From Bryobacterales bacterium (lineage in GTDB: Bacteria; Acidobacteriota; Terriglobia; Bryobacterales; UBA6623), in NCBI GenBank assembly GCA_022826925.1, contig JAJDTX010000173.1, positions 1 through 32,601 on the forward strand: a stretch of 32,601 bases of DNA, given 5' to 3'. Of this stretch, positions 15,861 through 23,223 are shown in pieces. The translations under genes and the position numbers were made by a program. Positions within the stretch are counted from its first letter, which is position 1. Every line of letters begins with the position of its first letter. The notes below the pieces were generated by a model that saw nothing but the letters and a program-made list of their open reading frames with translations, was not told the DNA's origin and did no database searches.

Positions 15861-16847
15861 TTACGGCAGATATGCGCGCACGGCCTGGACTTCCCCGCCG
15901 TCCACGTGGAAGCGCGATGACTCGGCGGGGATCAGAAAGGCGTCGCCGGCAGAGAAGGGCATGCCGTTTAGCGTTCCGGCGCCCCTGACGCAAGCCAGCA
16001 ACTGGCAGCGCCTTGGATCTGGTGAGTACACGAATGGATGCTCCCAGCTCAACAATTCCGCGACGAATGACGAGCAGCGTCCCAAGTGCTCGACCAGGCA
16101 GGGACCGCTGGCGATCTCCTGAGGCAGCGCTGGGACGGGGCGGGCATGCGCTTTGGTGGCTGCCACCGCGTTCTTGATCTGGAGCTCGCGCGGCTTGCCG
16201 TCAAGTCCGGGCCTGCCGTAATCGTGCAATCGGTACGTGATGTCCGAATTCTGCTGGACCTCGCACAGCACCACTCCGCTGCCGGCGCAATGCACCGTGC
16301 CGGCCGGGACCAGCACGCACTCGCCCGGCACGGCCGGCACCCAGCGGAGTTGGTCCGTGATCGCGCCGCTCTCGGCTGCGCGCGCAAGTTGCTCGCCGTC
16401 GAGGGGCTCGCGCAGACCCAAGCCGAGCCGTCCGCCAGGGCGCGACGCGACCACGTACCACAGCTCGGTCTTGCCGCGCTCGTTCCCCGCAGCCTGCGCC
16501 ATGTCGTTGTCCGGGTGCGTCTGCACGGATAGCTGATCCTCCGCGAAGAGCAGCTTGGCGAGCACCGGGAACTCGGACCGGGGTATATCTTGGTACGCCA
16601 AACTGGCATGTGGAGGCTTGACCGCGGCGCTCCAGCTCGGCCCCATTAGGCGGGCGCCGAACTCTTGGACCAGTGATCGGACTGTGCGACCCTCCAGCGG
16701 CCCGCTGGCGACCGTGCTTCCGTTGTGCACGCACCACGCCTCGCCGATGCGGCGTTCTTGCCGCTCGAAGATCGGCGCGGGATCTTTCGTTCCCCAGATC
16801 TTCTCGCGCAGTTCGGGGCGGAACTTCAGTGGTTCCAGTCGATTCAC
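15861..16847 (-). CDS. manA: mannose-6-phosphate isomerase, class I
   Basis: Zinc-dependent cytoplasmic enzyme interconverting mannose-6-phosphate and fructose-6-phosphate. The 328 residues fit the short bacterial form. The family segment FAEDQLSVQTHPDND places metal ligands Q109 and H111, with E128 in GKTELWYV. The later cupin strands include VPAGTVHCAG and CEVQQNSDITYRLHDYGR. The GTG start at 16847 overlaps the aminotransferase stop by 4 nt (GTGA, 16844-16847), so translation is coupled and the gene is the last of a five-gene run. It would feed mannose into glycolysis or supply mannose precursors for polysaccharide. Confidence 0.93.
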   Translation of the reverse strand: MNRLEPLKFRPELREKIWGTKDPAPIFERQERRIGEAWCVHNGSTVASGPLEGRTVRSLVQEFGARLMGPSWSAAVKPPHASLAYQDIPRSEFPVLAKLLFAEDQLSVQTHPDNDMAQAAGNERGKTELWYVVASRPGGRLGLGLREPLDGEQLARAAESGAITDQLRWVPAVPGECVLVPAGTVHCAGSGVVLCEVQQNSDITYRLHDYGRPGLDGKPRELQIKNAVAATKAHARPVPALPQEIASGPCLVEHLGRCSSFVAELLSWEHPFVYSPDPRRCQLLACVRGAGTLNGMPFSAGDAFLIPAESSRFHVDGGEVQAVRAYLP

Positions 16848-18019
16848 GTCAGCTTGGCGATGAAGCGGCGGATGCGCCGGATGCCTTCCTCTAATTCCTG
16901 CACAGAGGCTGCGTAGGACAGCCGAACCTGCTCGGACGTGCCGAACGCTTCGCCTGGCACCACCGCCACATGCTCGTCGCTAAGCAGCTTCTTGGCAAAG
17001 TCCATGGCGCAGTTCACGCCGCCCTGGCCGAACGCGCAGCTGATGTTGGGGTAGGCGTAGAAGGCCCCGTGCGGCTGGGGGCAGCTCACTCCCGGAATTT
17101 CGTTGAGAGCCGCTACCACGTAGGCACGTCGTGCGCGGTACTGCTCCAGCATTTCGTAAACCGGCTCCATCGGGCCGGTCAGGGCCTCCACCGCCGCCTT
17201 CTGCGCGATCGAGTTTGGGTTTGACGTGGCGTGGCTCTGCAGCTTGTTGACGTTGGAGATCAGCTCGGCGGATCCCAGCAGGTAGCCGAGGCGCCAACCG
17301 GTCATAGCGAACGTCTTGGACAGAGAACCGGTGACGACTGTGGCGGGCTTGGCGCCTGCGGAGGCGGCAATCGAGAATGGTTCGGCCGTGTAGACGAAGT
17401 GGCTGTAACACTCGTCCGAGAGCAGCGTCACCCCGCGGCTCGACGTCAAGGCGAGGATCTTCTCGAACTCGGCCCGGTTCACGACGGCGCCGGAAGGATT
17501 GTTGGGCGAGTTAACAACCACGACCTTGGTGCGATCCGTGAGGGCGCCCTCAATGTCTGACGCCGTCAGCGCGAAGGAGTTCGACTCGCTCGTCGCGACC
17601 CTAACCGGCGTCCCGCCGTAGTAATTGATGACGTCGAAGAACGTCACCCAGTACGGCACGGGCAAGATCACCTCGTCCCCGTCCCCGACCAGCGCGGCGA
17701 GGCAGTTGAAGATGGCATGCTTGCCCCCTACGGTCGCGATGCATTCGCTTGGCGCGTAGTCAGTTCCAAACTCGCGAGCGTGCCAGGCCACGATCGCTTC
17801 GCGCAGTTCGGGCATGCCGCCCGCGGCCGTGTAGCGCGTAAAGTTGGCCTCGATAGCCCGAATGGCCGCCTGCTTGATGTGCTCGGGGGTCGGGAAGTCC
17901 GGCTCGCCGGCACCCAGGGCCACCACATCGACGCCCGCCCGTTTTAGCCTGCCGGCTTCCGCGGTAACTGCCATCGTGGTGGATTCGCTGATCCGCCCCA
18001 CGCGTGCGGAGAATTTCAT
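16844..18019 (-). CDS. aspC: pyridoxal-phosphate aspartate aminotransferase (class I, subgroup Ib-like)
   Basis: Cytoplasmic transaminase transferring the aspartate amino group to 2-oxoglutarate. 391 residues with the typical N-terminus (VGRISESTTMAV...LGAGEPDFPTP). Active-site landmarks are NSPNNPSG (170-177), SDECY (201-205), the PLP lysine K235 in SLSKTFAMTGWRLGY and the C-terminal substrate Arg in SEQVRLSYA. The gene is 9 bp after coaD and overlaps manA. A TAGTCT hexamer 6 nt before the ATG, overlapping the coaD stop codon, may be an internal promoter. No Shine-Dalgarno is seen. Some family members also act as prephenate or other aminotransferases. Confidence 0.93.
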   Translation of the reverse strand: MKFSARVGRISESTTMAVTAEAGRLKRAGVDVVALGAGEPDFPTPEHIKQAAIRAIEANFTRYTAAGGMPELREAIVAWHAREFGTDYAPSECIATVGGKHAIFNCLAALVGDGDEVILPVPYWVTFFDVINYYGGTPVRVATSESNSFALTASDIEGALTDRTKVVVVNSPNNPSGAVVNRAEFEKILALTSSRGVTLLSDECYSHFVYTAEPFSIAASAGAKPATVVTGSLSKTFAMTGWRLGYLLGSAELISNVNKLQSHATSNPNSIAQKAAVEALTGPMEPVYEMLEQYRARRAYVVAALNEIPGVSCPQPHGAFYAYPNISCAFGQGGVNCAMDFAKKLLSDEHVAVVPGEAFGTSEQVRLSYAASVQELEEGIRRIRRFIAKLT

Positions 18020-18025
18020 ACTTTC

Positions 18026-18031
18026 AGACTA
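18026..18031 (-). promoter_or_regulatory. possible internal -10 element before the aminotransferase gene
   Basis: Minus-strand TAGTCT (18031 down to 18026) followed by GAAAGT and ATG 18019. It includes the coaD stop codon TAG, so it may be fortuitous, but it has the same TANNNT-6-ATG geometry as other starts in this window. Confidence 0.3.
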
Positions 18032-18541
18032 GCCTGTTCCACCCTCGCGATCTCGGCGCGCCCGGAGTGCCTCCGCGACATGCGGGGGCACGAAATCGTC
18101 GATGTCGCCGCCGTGCTGGCAGACCTCCTTGACCAACCGCGAACTGAGGTAGCCGTAGGCCTCGCCCGGCAGCATGAAGACCGTCTCGACCCCTGGCGCC
18201 AGCTTCCGATTCATCAGGGCCATCTGCAACTCGTATTCGTAGTCCGAGACGGCGCGGATCCCGCGCACGATCAGGCTCGCGTTCTGCTGGCGGGCGAAAT
18301 CTACCAACAGCCCGTCGAAGCTGGCCACGCGGACGTTGGCGAGCCCGTCGACCGATTTGCGGATCATCTCCAGTCGCTCGGCCAGCGGGAAATCGGCGTC
18401 CTTGGTGTCGTGCCGCAACACGGCGACGACGAGTTCTTCGAACTGCGAGGCCGCCCGGCGGATCAGGTCGAGATGGCCGTTGGTGATGGGATCGAAAGAG
18501 CCGGGATAGATGGCGACTCGGGACTTTGCCACAGCCGCCAT
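18029..18541 (-). CDS. coaD: phosphopantetheine adenylyltransferase
   Basis: Cytoplasmic enzyme of coenzyme A synthesis: 4'-phosphopantetheine plus ATP gives dephospho-CoA. The nucleotidyltransferase motif appears as YPGSFDPITNGHLDLI (residues 12-27) and the C-terminal signature as YGYLSSRLVKEV. From ATG 18541 the product has 170 residues, close to the usual 160; the open frame extends to 18619, but the extra residues are not family-like and overlap the preceding gene. The hydrolase stop is 34 bp upstream and the aminotransferase begins 9 bp downstream, so coaD is probably transcribed as part of the run. Confidence 0.95.
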   Translation of the reverse strand: MAAVAKSRVAIYPGSFDPITNGHLDLIRRAASQFEELVVAVLRHDTKDADFPLAERLEMIRKSVDGLANVRVASFDGLLVDFARQQNASLIVRGIRAVSDYEYELQMALMNRKLAPGVETVFMLPGEAYGYLSSRLVKEVCQHGGDIDDFVPPHVAEALRARRDREGGTG

Positions 18542-18575
18542 TGTACTTGGTGGAATCCGGCGGCCGCCGCGGGCG

Positions 18576-19532
18576 CTACAGGTGCGCGTCGAACCACTCG
18601 ACCGCGAGTTGCTGGGCACGCTCGCGCGCCTCGCGGTAGATGCCGTAGTGCTTGATTCCGGGCAGCGTGACCAGCTTCTTCACCCCGGTCGCCGCGGCGT
18701 GGGCCTTGATGGCATGGTCGCGGTTGTCGAACAGCTCCTCGTTCTCGGCGATCACGAACATCAACGCCGCGTGAGATGCTTGCCGAGCCAGCTCGACGGG
18801 AGCGTAGTGCATCAGCTTGTCGCGGATCGGTGCGCCCCGCAGCGCTCCGACCTCGACCGCTCCCGGCTCGGGGTACGGCAGCTGGCCGCGGGCGCGCTGC
18901 GTGGCTTCCTTCAGGGTTCTGGCCCGTGCATCGTCGCTGGCTACCACGAAGCGGGAGTCCATCCCGCCGACTTGGCTGAAGACCGCCTTCACGCGGCGAT
19001 CGTGGGCGGCGGCGTAGAGCACGTGGCCGCCGGAATAGCTGCTGCCCCAGACGCCGATGCGTTGCGTGTCGCACAGGGGCTCGGATTGCAGCCAGTGCAA
19101 GGCGTTGAGCCAGTCCCGACCCTGCTCTACAGGGTCCACCACTTCGCGGATCGCGATCACCTCGGCTTGGAACTTGCCTGGCGTGCCATCCGGAGCGGGG
19201 TTGGCAAGGATGACGCGGGGATCGCTGTTGCCCCATCCGCGGTAGTCGAACGTCACGGCAAGATACCCGGCCTTGGCGAAGGCCACCGCATCCCGTCGGA
19301 GGCCGCGCGCGGTGCCGCCCCAGCCATGGGCCATGAGGATGCAAGGGAGCTTCTCGCCGTCCCCGTTACTCGGTGAGAAGATCTCAGCCGCTAGCCGCGT
19401 GCCTTCGCTGAGAATCGTGTCGGTGCGCCAGCTGACGCCTGCGGGCGCCTGCCAATCCTGCTGGGCGACGGCGCCTACGCCCGACAGTGACAAACAGATC
19501 AGGGTAACCAGAGCTGCACGCATGCCACTCAT
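18576..19532 (-). CDS. secreted alpha/beta hydrolase (dienelactone hydrolase-like)
   Basis: 318-residue serine hydrolase with an N-terminal signal peptide (hydrophobic segment ending GAVAQQ, about residues 6-25). The fold is shown by LMAHGWGGTARG (oxyanion region), nucleophile elbow GSSYSG, a candidate acid in ENEELFDN and the catalytic His in GIKHYG near the C-terminus. Substrate is unknown; carbohydrate-ester or acyl-peptide hydrolase relatives share this layout. ATG 19532 is chosen because it lies 8 nt after the stop of the upstream gene; ATG 19523 is an alternative, and the open frame to 19688 is discounted because it runs into the neighbour. Confidence 0.85.
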   Translation of the reverse strand: MSGMRAALVTLICLSLSGVGAVAQQDWQAPAGVSWRTDTILSEGTRLAAEIFSPSNGDGEKLPCILMAHGWGGTARGLRRDAVAFAKAGYLAVTFDYRGWGNSDPRVILANPAPDGTPGKFQAEVIAIREVVDPVEQGRDWLNALHWLQSEPLCDTQRIGVWGSSYSGGHVLYAAAHDRRVKAVFSQVGGMDSRFVVASDDARARTLKEATQRARGQLPYPEPGAVEVGALRGAPIRDKLMHYAPVELARQASHAALMFVIAENEELFDNRDHAIKAHAAATGVKKLVTLPGIKHYGIYREARERAQQLAVEWFDAHL

Positions 19533-19540
19533 GGTAGTCG

Positions 19541-20470
19541 TTAGCGCAACTTGCGATACAAGAAGTCGGCCATCGCGATGTCTTCGACAGCGAGGCCCTG
19601 GGATTCGAACAGCGTGATCTGCTCCGCACTTGTACGCCCGGGAGAATTGCCGGCCAGCACATCGTGGAGTTCGCAGGCTTCGGCCCAATCGAACACCCCG
19701 TCCTTTTCCGCCTGGGTGAGGTCGCCCGCTTCCATTCGCGCCTGCTCCATGGAATCCACTGCGATCAGCGATGCCAATCTCACGGCATCGCCGTCGATCT
19801 CCCTGCGCAAGACATGGTTGCTGCCGGCGGCGTTGATGTGGGTGCCCGGCCTGAGCAGGCGACCGGGGAACACCGGGCCGCGGGAATTGGTCACGGTAAT
19901 CACGATGTCGGCACCATCTAGGGCTTCCTCGGGCGACTGAGTCGCGCTTACGGAAAGGTTCAGCCTCTCGCTCATGCGTTCGGCGAATGCCAGACGGCGT
20001 TCGGCCTTGCGGCTGAAGACGCGCACTCGCTCCAACTTGCGGGCACAGCTCACTGCCTCGAGCTGGGTCTCGGCTTGAAAGCCGCTGCCAAAGATCGCCA
20101 CTCGACAGGCGTCCGCTCGTGCGAGGTGTCGGGTTGCAACGCCGCTGGCGGCCCCGGTGCGGATCTGCCCGAGGATGTTGGCTTCGATTTCGGCCAGCAG
20201 TTGCGCGGTGTTGGAGTCGAACAGCAGCACTCTGAAATCAGGTGCCCCCACTGCTGGGTTGGAGGCGTATACCTTGATGCCCACCAAGCCGTTCTCGTTG
20301 TCCCCGCCCGCCATGTAGTGCAGCAGCGTGCGGCTGTCCATGGCGACCCGGCGCCGCGGGTGGTTGACCGCACGGCCGGCGGCCAAGCGCAGCAGCATCC
20401 GTTCGACCAGATCCATGGCCTCTGGCATCGAGACTGCATCTTGGACTTGTTTCTCAGTGACGCGGATCAT
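19541..20470 (-). CDS. ornithine cyclodeaminase / mu-crystallin family protein
   Basis: 309-residue NAD(P)-dependent enzyme of the ornithine cyclodeaminase family, which includes ornithine cyclodeaminase, alanine dehydrogenase and Schiff-base (ketimine) reductases. The dinucleotide-binding turn reads AIFGSGFQAETQLEAV, preceded by RTGAASGVATRHLAR, both family hallmarks; GTHINAAGSN follows. It is the first gene of the leftward five-gene run, with the hydrolase starting 8 bp after its stop. The reaction cannot be fixed from sequence alone. No Shine-Dalgarno is present; a TAGACT hexamer lies 9 nt before ATG 20470. Confidence 0.9.
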   Translation of the reverse strand: MIRVTEKQVQDAVSMPEAMDLVERMLLRLAAGRAVNHPRRRVAMDSRTLLHYMAGGDNENGLVGIKVYASNPAVGAPDFRVLLFDSNTAQLLAEIEANILGQIRTGAASGVATRHLARADACRVAIFGSGFQAETQLEAVSCARKLERVRVFSRKAERRLAFAERMSERLNLSVSATQSPEEALDGADIVITVTNSRGPVFPGRLLRPGTHINAAGSNHVLRREIDGDAVRLASLIAVDSMEQARMEAGDLTQAEKDGVFDWAEACELHDVLAGNSPGRTSAEQITLFESQGLAVEDIAMADFLYRKLR

Positions 20471-20479
20471 AGGATTGCT

Positions 20480-20485
20480 AGTCTA
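20480..20485 (-). promoter_or_regulatory. -10-like element of the five-gene leftward operon
   Basis: Minus-strand TAGACT (20485 down to 20480) is 9 nt upstream of ATG 20470 within the 70-bp divergent region shared with the ThuA-like gene. No good -35 was found. Predicts a very short leader. Confidence 0.35.
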
Positions 20486-20540
20486 ATCGAGTCCGTACTG
20501 GGGCAGCGCGTGCCTGAGTCGGTTCGGCGCGCCGAGAGGT

Positions 20541-21557
20541 GTGGAGTCAATCCGTCTCGCTAGGGGCCCTGCCGTGATCTGGCATTACAATCTCAACGAC
20601 TCAGATGCCCTCGCAACCAGTTCCTCCAGGGCCTTCCCGAGGCCGTGGCGGAATCTGCTCCTGGCTTCTGTCTGCCTCTTCCTCACAGTAGGATCCAGCA
20701 CCGCTCAGCAAATGCCGGCCCAAGCCAAGATTCGCGCCCTCATCGTCGACGGGGTCAGCAATCACGACTGGCGCAAGACGACCGACTTCATCAAGGCGAC
20801 GCTTGCCGATACAGGCATGTTCGAGGTCGAGGTCACGACGACGCCTGGTGATTCCGCCGATCCGGCCTGGCGGACGTGGCGCCCGACGTTCTTCGGCTTC
20901 GGCGTGGTGATCATCAACTGGAACAACGTTCGCAGGACCGAGCTGCGCTGGCCGGAGCCGGTCGAGCGGGCGCTCGAAGCCTACGTTCGAGGCGGCGGAG
21001 GCCTGCTGGCCTTCCATTCGGCGAATAACGCCTTCCCGCACTGGGCCGAATATGACCGCATGATCGGCATCGGCTGGCGTGATAAGGACCATGGCGTCGC
21101 GCTGCAGCTCGATGCCGAAGGGACAATCCGGCGAATTCCGGCGGGTGAGGGCGAGAAGACAAGTCATGGGCCGCGCCAAGACACGGTCGTGATTCGGCGA
21201 GGCGACCATCCGATCACCCGCGGCACACCCGAGCGATGGCTGACTCCCGATATCGAGGTCTATACCTACGGGCGCGGTCCGGCGGAAGAGCTCACGGTGC
21301 TGACGTACGGCCGCCACTTGGCCAGCAACCGGTATTGGCCCCTGGAATGGGTCGTGTCATACGGAAGCGGGCGGGTCTACAGCTCGTCGTTCGGGCACAT
21401 CTGGGACACCGACGTCGGGATTCCCGAGCGCGTGCTCTGCGTGGGATTTCAAACGGGCCTAATCCGAGCGGCGGAGTGGCTTGCCACTGGCGCTGTCAGC
21501 TTTCCTGTGCCAGACGATTTCCCACGGGAAGGTGCGATCTCGCTACGCCGCCGCTAA
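20541..21557 (+). CDS. secreted ThuA-like (trehalose utilisation) domain protein
   Basis: 338-residue protein with a class I glutamine-amidotransferase-like ThuA domain. After the signal segment (RPWRNLLLASVCLFLTVGSS, about 35-54) come the typical strand and turn IRALIVDGVSNHDWRKTTDF, the VYVRGGGGLLAFHSANN-like elbow and a WEWVVSYGSGRVYSSSFGH-like end. ThuA domains are linked to sugar metabolism or are unassigned; no reaction can be given. The start is uncertain: GTG 20541 has a purine-rich stretch immediately before it, GTG 20574 is an alternative, and a TACAAT at 20585-20590 has no in-frame start downstream before the signal segment. The gene is divergent from the cyclodeaminase gene. Confidence 0.85.
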   Translation: MESIRLARGPAVIWHYNLNDSDALATSSSRAFPRPWRNLLLASVCLFLTVGSSTAQQMPAQAKIRALIVDGVSNHDWRKTTDFIKATLADTGMFEVEVTTTPGDSADPAWRTWRPTFFGFGVVIINWNNVRRTELRWPEPVERALEAYVRGGGGLLAFHSANNAFPHWAEYDRMIGIGWRDKDHGVALQLDAEGTIRRIPAGEGEKTSHGPRQDTVVIRRGDHPITRGTPERWLTPDIEVYTYGRGPAEELTVLTYGRHLASNRYWPLEWVVSYGSGRVYSSSFGHIWDTDVGIPERVLCVGFQTGLIRAAEWLATGAVSFPVPDDFPREGAISLRRR

Positions 21558-21565
21558 GAGGCGGC
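21547..21565 (+). terminator. hairpin over the ThuA gene stop
   Basis: GCCGCC (21547-21552) pairs with GGCGGC (21560-21565), placing the TAA stop in the loop. There is no T-tract. It lies in the convergent 98-bp gap before the next minus-strand gene; a weak terminator call only. Confidence 0.25.
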
Positions 21566-21655
21566 CTAGCGGCTCCGGTCCGACAGATCTTTCGTGACGC
21601 CTGTCCAGCGCTTTCCCGCGGCGATCTCCTGTGGCGGCCAGCGCTCGAGTTCGCC

Positions 21656-22624
21656 TTAGTCGAGGGTATAGAACTCGTATCGGATCGACCAGCGATCGGC
21701 CTGCCCGGGCGCGACCTTCAGGTCAATGAACGGCTCCGGGCACAGCGTGGTCCGCGGCGACCAGTACTGCAGCTTGGCCAGCGGCCGGTCGGTGGCCACG
21801 CGCACTCCGGCTTTCACCTTGCGGTTCTCGATCGTGAACACGTGATCTTCGGCGGTGGCACCATAGCCTGCGAGCATCGTGAAGATGCTCTCACCCGGCG
21901 GTATGTGCTTCTCGTACCGTAGTTGCCTTCCGCTGATGCTGACGTAGCCCCCCATCTGGCGGTCCGCCGTCAGTTCGAACGGAAACTCCACCGCGAAGTC
22001 CGGCCCGGTGGGCTGGTTGTCGATTACGAAGAAGTTGTGGTTATACACGTTCGTCTCGATCGTCTTGCGGCCCGTGTTCTCCAGCGCATGATCGATGACC
22101 AGCTCGGGCTGCCCCGGTGTCAAAGTCAGGCGCTTCGTCAGGCGGTACCCGTAGCCAAGGCCCGGCTGGGCAACTTCGTGGGTGAACTCGATCCAGTTCG
22201 CCCCTTGCCGGATCGTCCACTCGCCGGGGTCGACGACCTTGTAGCTATGCCGCCAGCGGTAGTCGTCTTCCTCGGGCTTTTCGACGACCCCTACGCCGAT
22301 GCGCAGGAAACGGTCCCCGCCGTCGTCATAGCCTAGTCCCTTTTCCGCGGTGCGGTACTCCTCGACCGGTCCCGTGATGCGGTCGTGCAAATAGGGGTCG
22401 CTCGACTCCTGCCACTCTCCGAAATACTGGTGGCCGGCATACTTCAAGCTGTAGATCGCCCCGGACCAATCGAAACGCGTCCCGCGGTAGTATCCGTTCT
22501 CCGGATCCGGCAGGTACACCTGCGCTTCGACCACTTCGTTCGCGAACCGTGCCGACGGATGGTCGGCGGCCGGCCAGCTAGGAGCGAGTGCAAGACAGGC
22601 GACTGCGAGTGCGAGGAGACGCAT
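21656..22624 (-). CDS. secreted hypothetical protein, possible galactose-mutarotase-like fold
   Basis: 322 residues with a short signal peptide (MRLLALAVACLALAPSWPAA). The body is beta-rich with segments such as FDWSGAIYSLKYAGHQYFGE and YRLTKRLTLTPGQPELVIDH, and ENTGRKTIETNVYNHNFFV, which recall aldose-1-epimerase/mutarotase-like supersandwich domains. I cannot assign a reaction. It is convergent with the ThuA-like gene. No Shine-Dalgarno is present; TACGAT ends 7 nt before ATG 22624. Confidence 0.7.
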   Translation of the reverse strand: MRLLALAVACLALAPSWPAADHPSARFANEVVEAQVYLPDPENGYYRGTRFDWSGAIYSLKYAGHQYFGEWQESSDPYLHDRITGPVEEYRTAEKGLGYDDGGDRFLRIGVGVVEKPEEDDYRWRHSYKVVDPGEWTIRQGANWIEFTHEVAQPGLGYGYRLTKRLTLTPGQPELVIDHALENTGRKTIETNVYNHNFFVIDNQPTGPDFAVEFPFELTADRQMGGYVSISGRQLRYEKHIPPGESIFTMLAGYGATAEDHVFTIENRKVKAGVRVATDRPLAKLQYWSPRTTLCPEPFIDLKVAPGQADRWSIRYEFYTLD

Positions 22625-22631
22625 GAACCAA

Positions 22632-22637
22632 ATCGTA
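22632..22637 (-). promoter_or_regulatory. -10-like TACGAT 7 nt before ATG
   Basis: Minus-strand TACGAT (22637 down to 22632), then TTGGTTC, then ATG 22624. This is the spacing expected if transcription begins at the start codon. No clear -35 is present. Confidence 0.45.
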
Positions 22638-22935
22638 GCCCATCCTCGAACGAGCCGGTACTGGATTGATCCCCGTCGCGGAGCCGGTCCGGCCGCCGTG
22701 ATTCCGCCCGCATTCCACGCTCCCAGTCACGCCGTGAATCACACCTTGTCAGATGGCTGTCCGCAGAGATGACGAAACAGCGGATCCGGGACATTCGGAC
22801 TCGCAGCCTCCCGGCTGCCGCCACAGGCCTTGGGCGGCACAAGGGAGATTCGAGCGTGTACCATGAAGCTTGAGGGGCGGCCGGACAATCGGGCCGCCTT
22901 GGAGGATCTGTCCCAAGAGGGGGGTGTAGAGGTTT
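22638..22935. other. promoter and leader region of rpsU
   Basis: About 300 bp with no protein-family signal. Near the right end a hairpin pairs GGCGGCC (22876-22882) with GGCCGCC (22892-22898), extendable by two G-U pairs. A 26-codon ORF from ATG 22863 stops at TGA 22941-22943, overlapping the rpsU TTG start. Either could be leader control of rpsU or chance. Confidence 0.35.
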
Positions 22936-23133
22936 TTGGCTGAGATTCACATTTCATCCGACGAGATGCTGGAGTCTGCCCTGCGCCGGTTCAAGCGCAA
23001 GGTGCAGCAGGAAGACATCATCAAGGACGTCAAGAGGCATTCGTATTACATGAAGCCAGGCGAGAAGAAGCGCCTCAAGCAGGCGCTGGCTCGCAAGCGC
23101 CTGCGCAAGCGGTCGCGAGCACCACGCGACTAG
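22936..23133 (+). CDS. rpsU: 30S ribosomal protein S21
   Basis: Small basic ribosomal protein of 65 residues that joins the 30S subunit near the mRNA exit region. The core is typical: ESALRRFKRKVQQEDIIKDV followed by RHSYYMKPGEKKRLKQALAR. The start is TTG 22936, preceded by AGAGG with short spacing; the next in-frame ATG (22966) would remove the first ten residues, including the conserved beta-strand, so the rare TTG start is favoured. The gene stands alone, with an intrinsic terminator after it, and faces the minus-strand dehydratase gene. A leader hairpin and an overlapping upstream ORF may control it. Confidence 0.93.
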   Translation: MAEIHISSDEMLESALRRFKRKVQQEDIIKDVKRHSYYMKPGEKKRLKQALARKRLRKRSRAPRD

Positions 23134-23149
23134 CTGGCAGCGCTGTTCC

Positions 23150-23208
23150 GGGCGGGAGGATCTGGGGTCCCTTGCGGACACCTCGGTTCCTTCCGCCCTT
23201 TGTGTTGT
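23150..23208 (+). terminator. rpsU intrinsic terminator
   Basis: GGGCGGGAGGA (23150-23160) pairs with TCCTTCCGCCC (23188-23198) over 11 positions with one G-U pair; an inner GTCC/GGAC stem folds the loop, and the T-rich TTTGTGTTGT follows. The sequence also lies in the convergent gap after the minus-strand dehydratase gene. Confidence 0.55.
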
Positions 23209-23223
23209 GGGCGGCCGTCGCTT

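Noticed and set aside
20585..20590. TACAAT as the -10 of the ThuA-like gene
   Set aside because: The next ATG (20605) is out of frame and closes quickly; no in-frame start lies between it and the signal segment.
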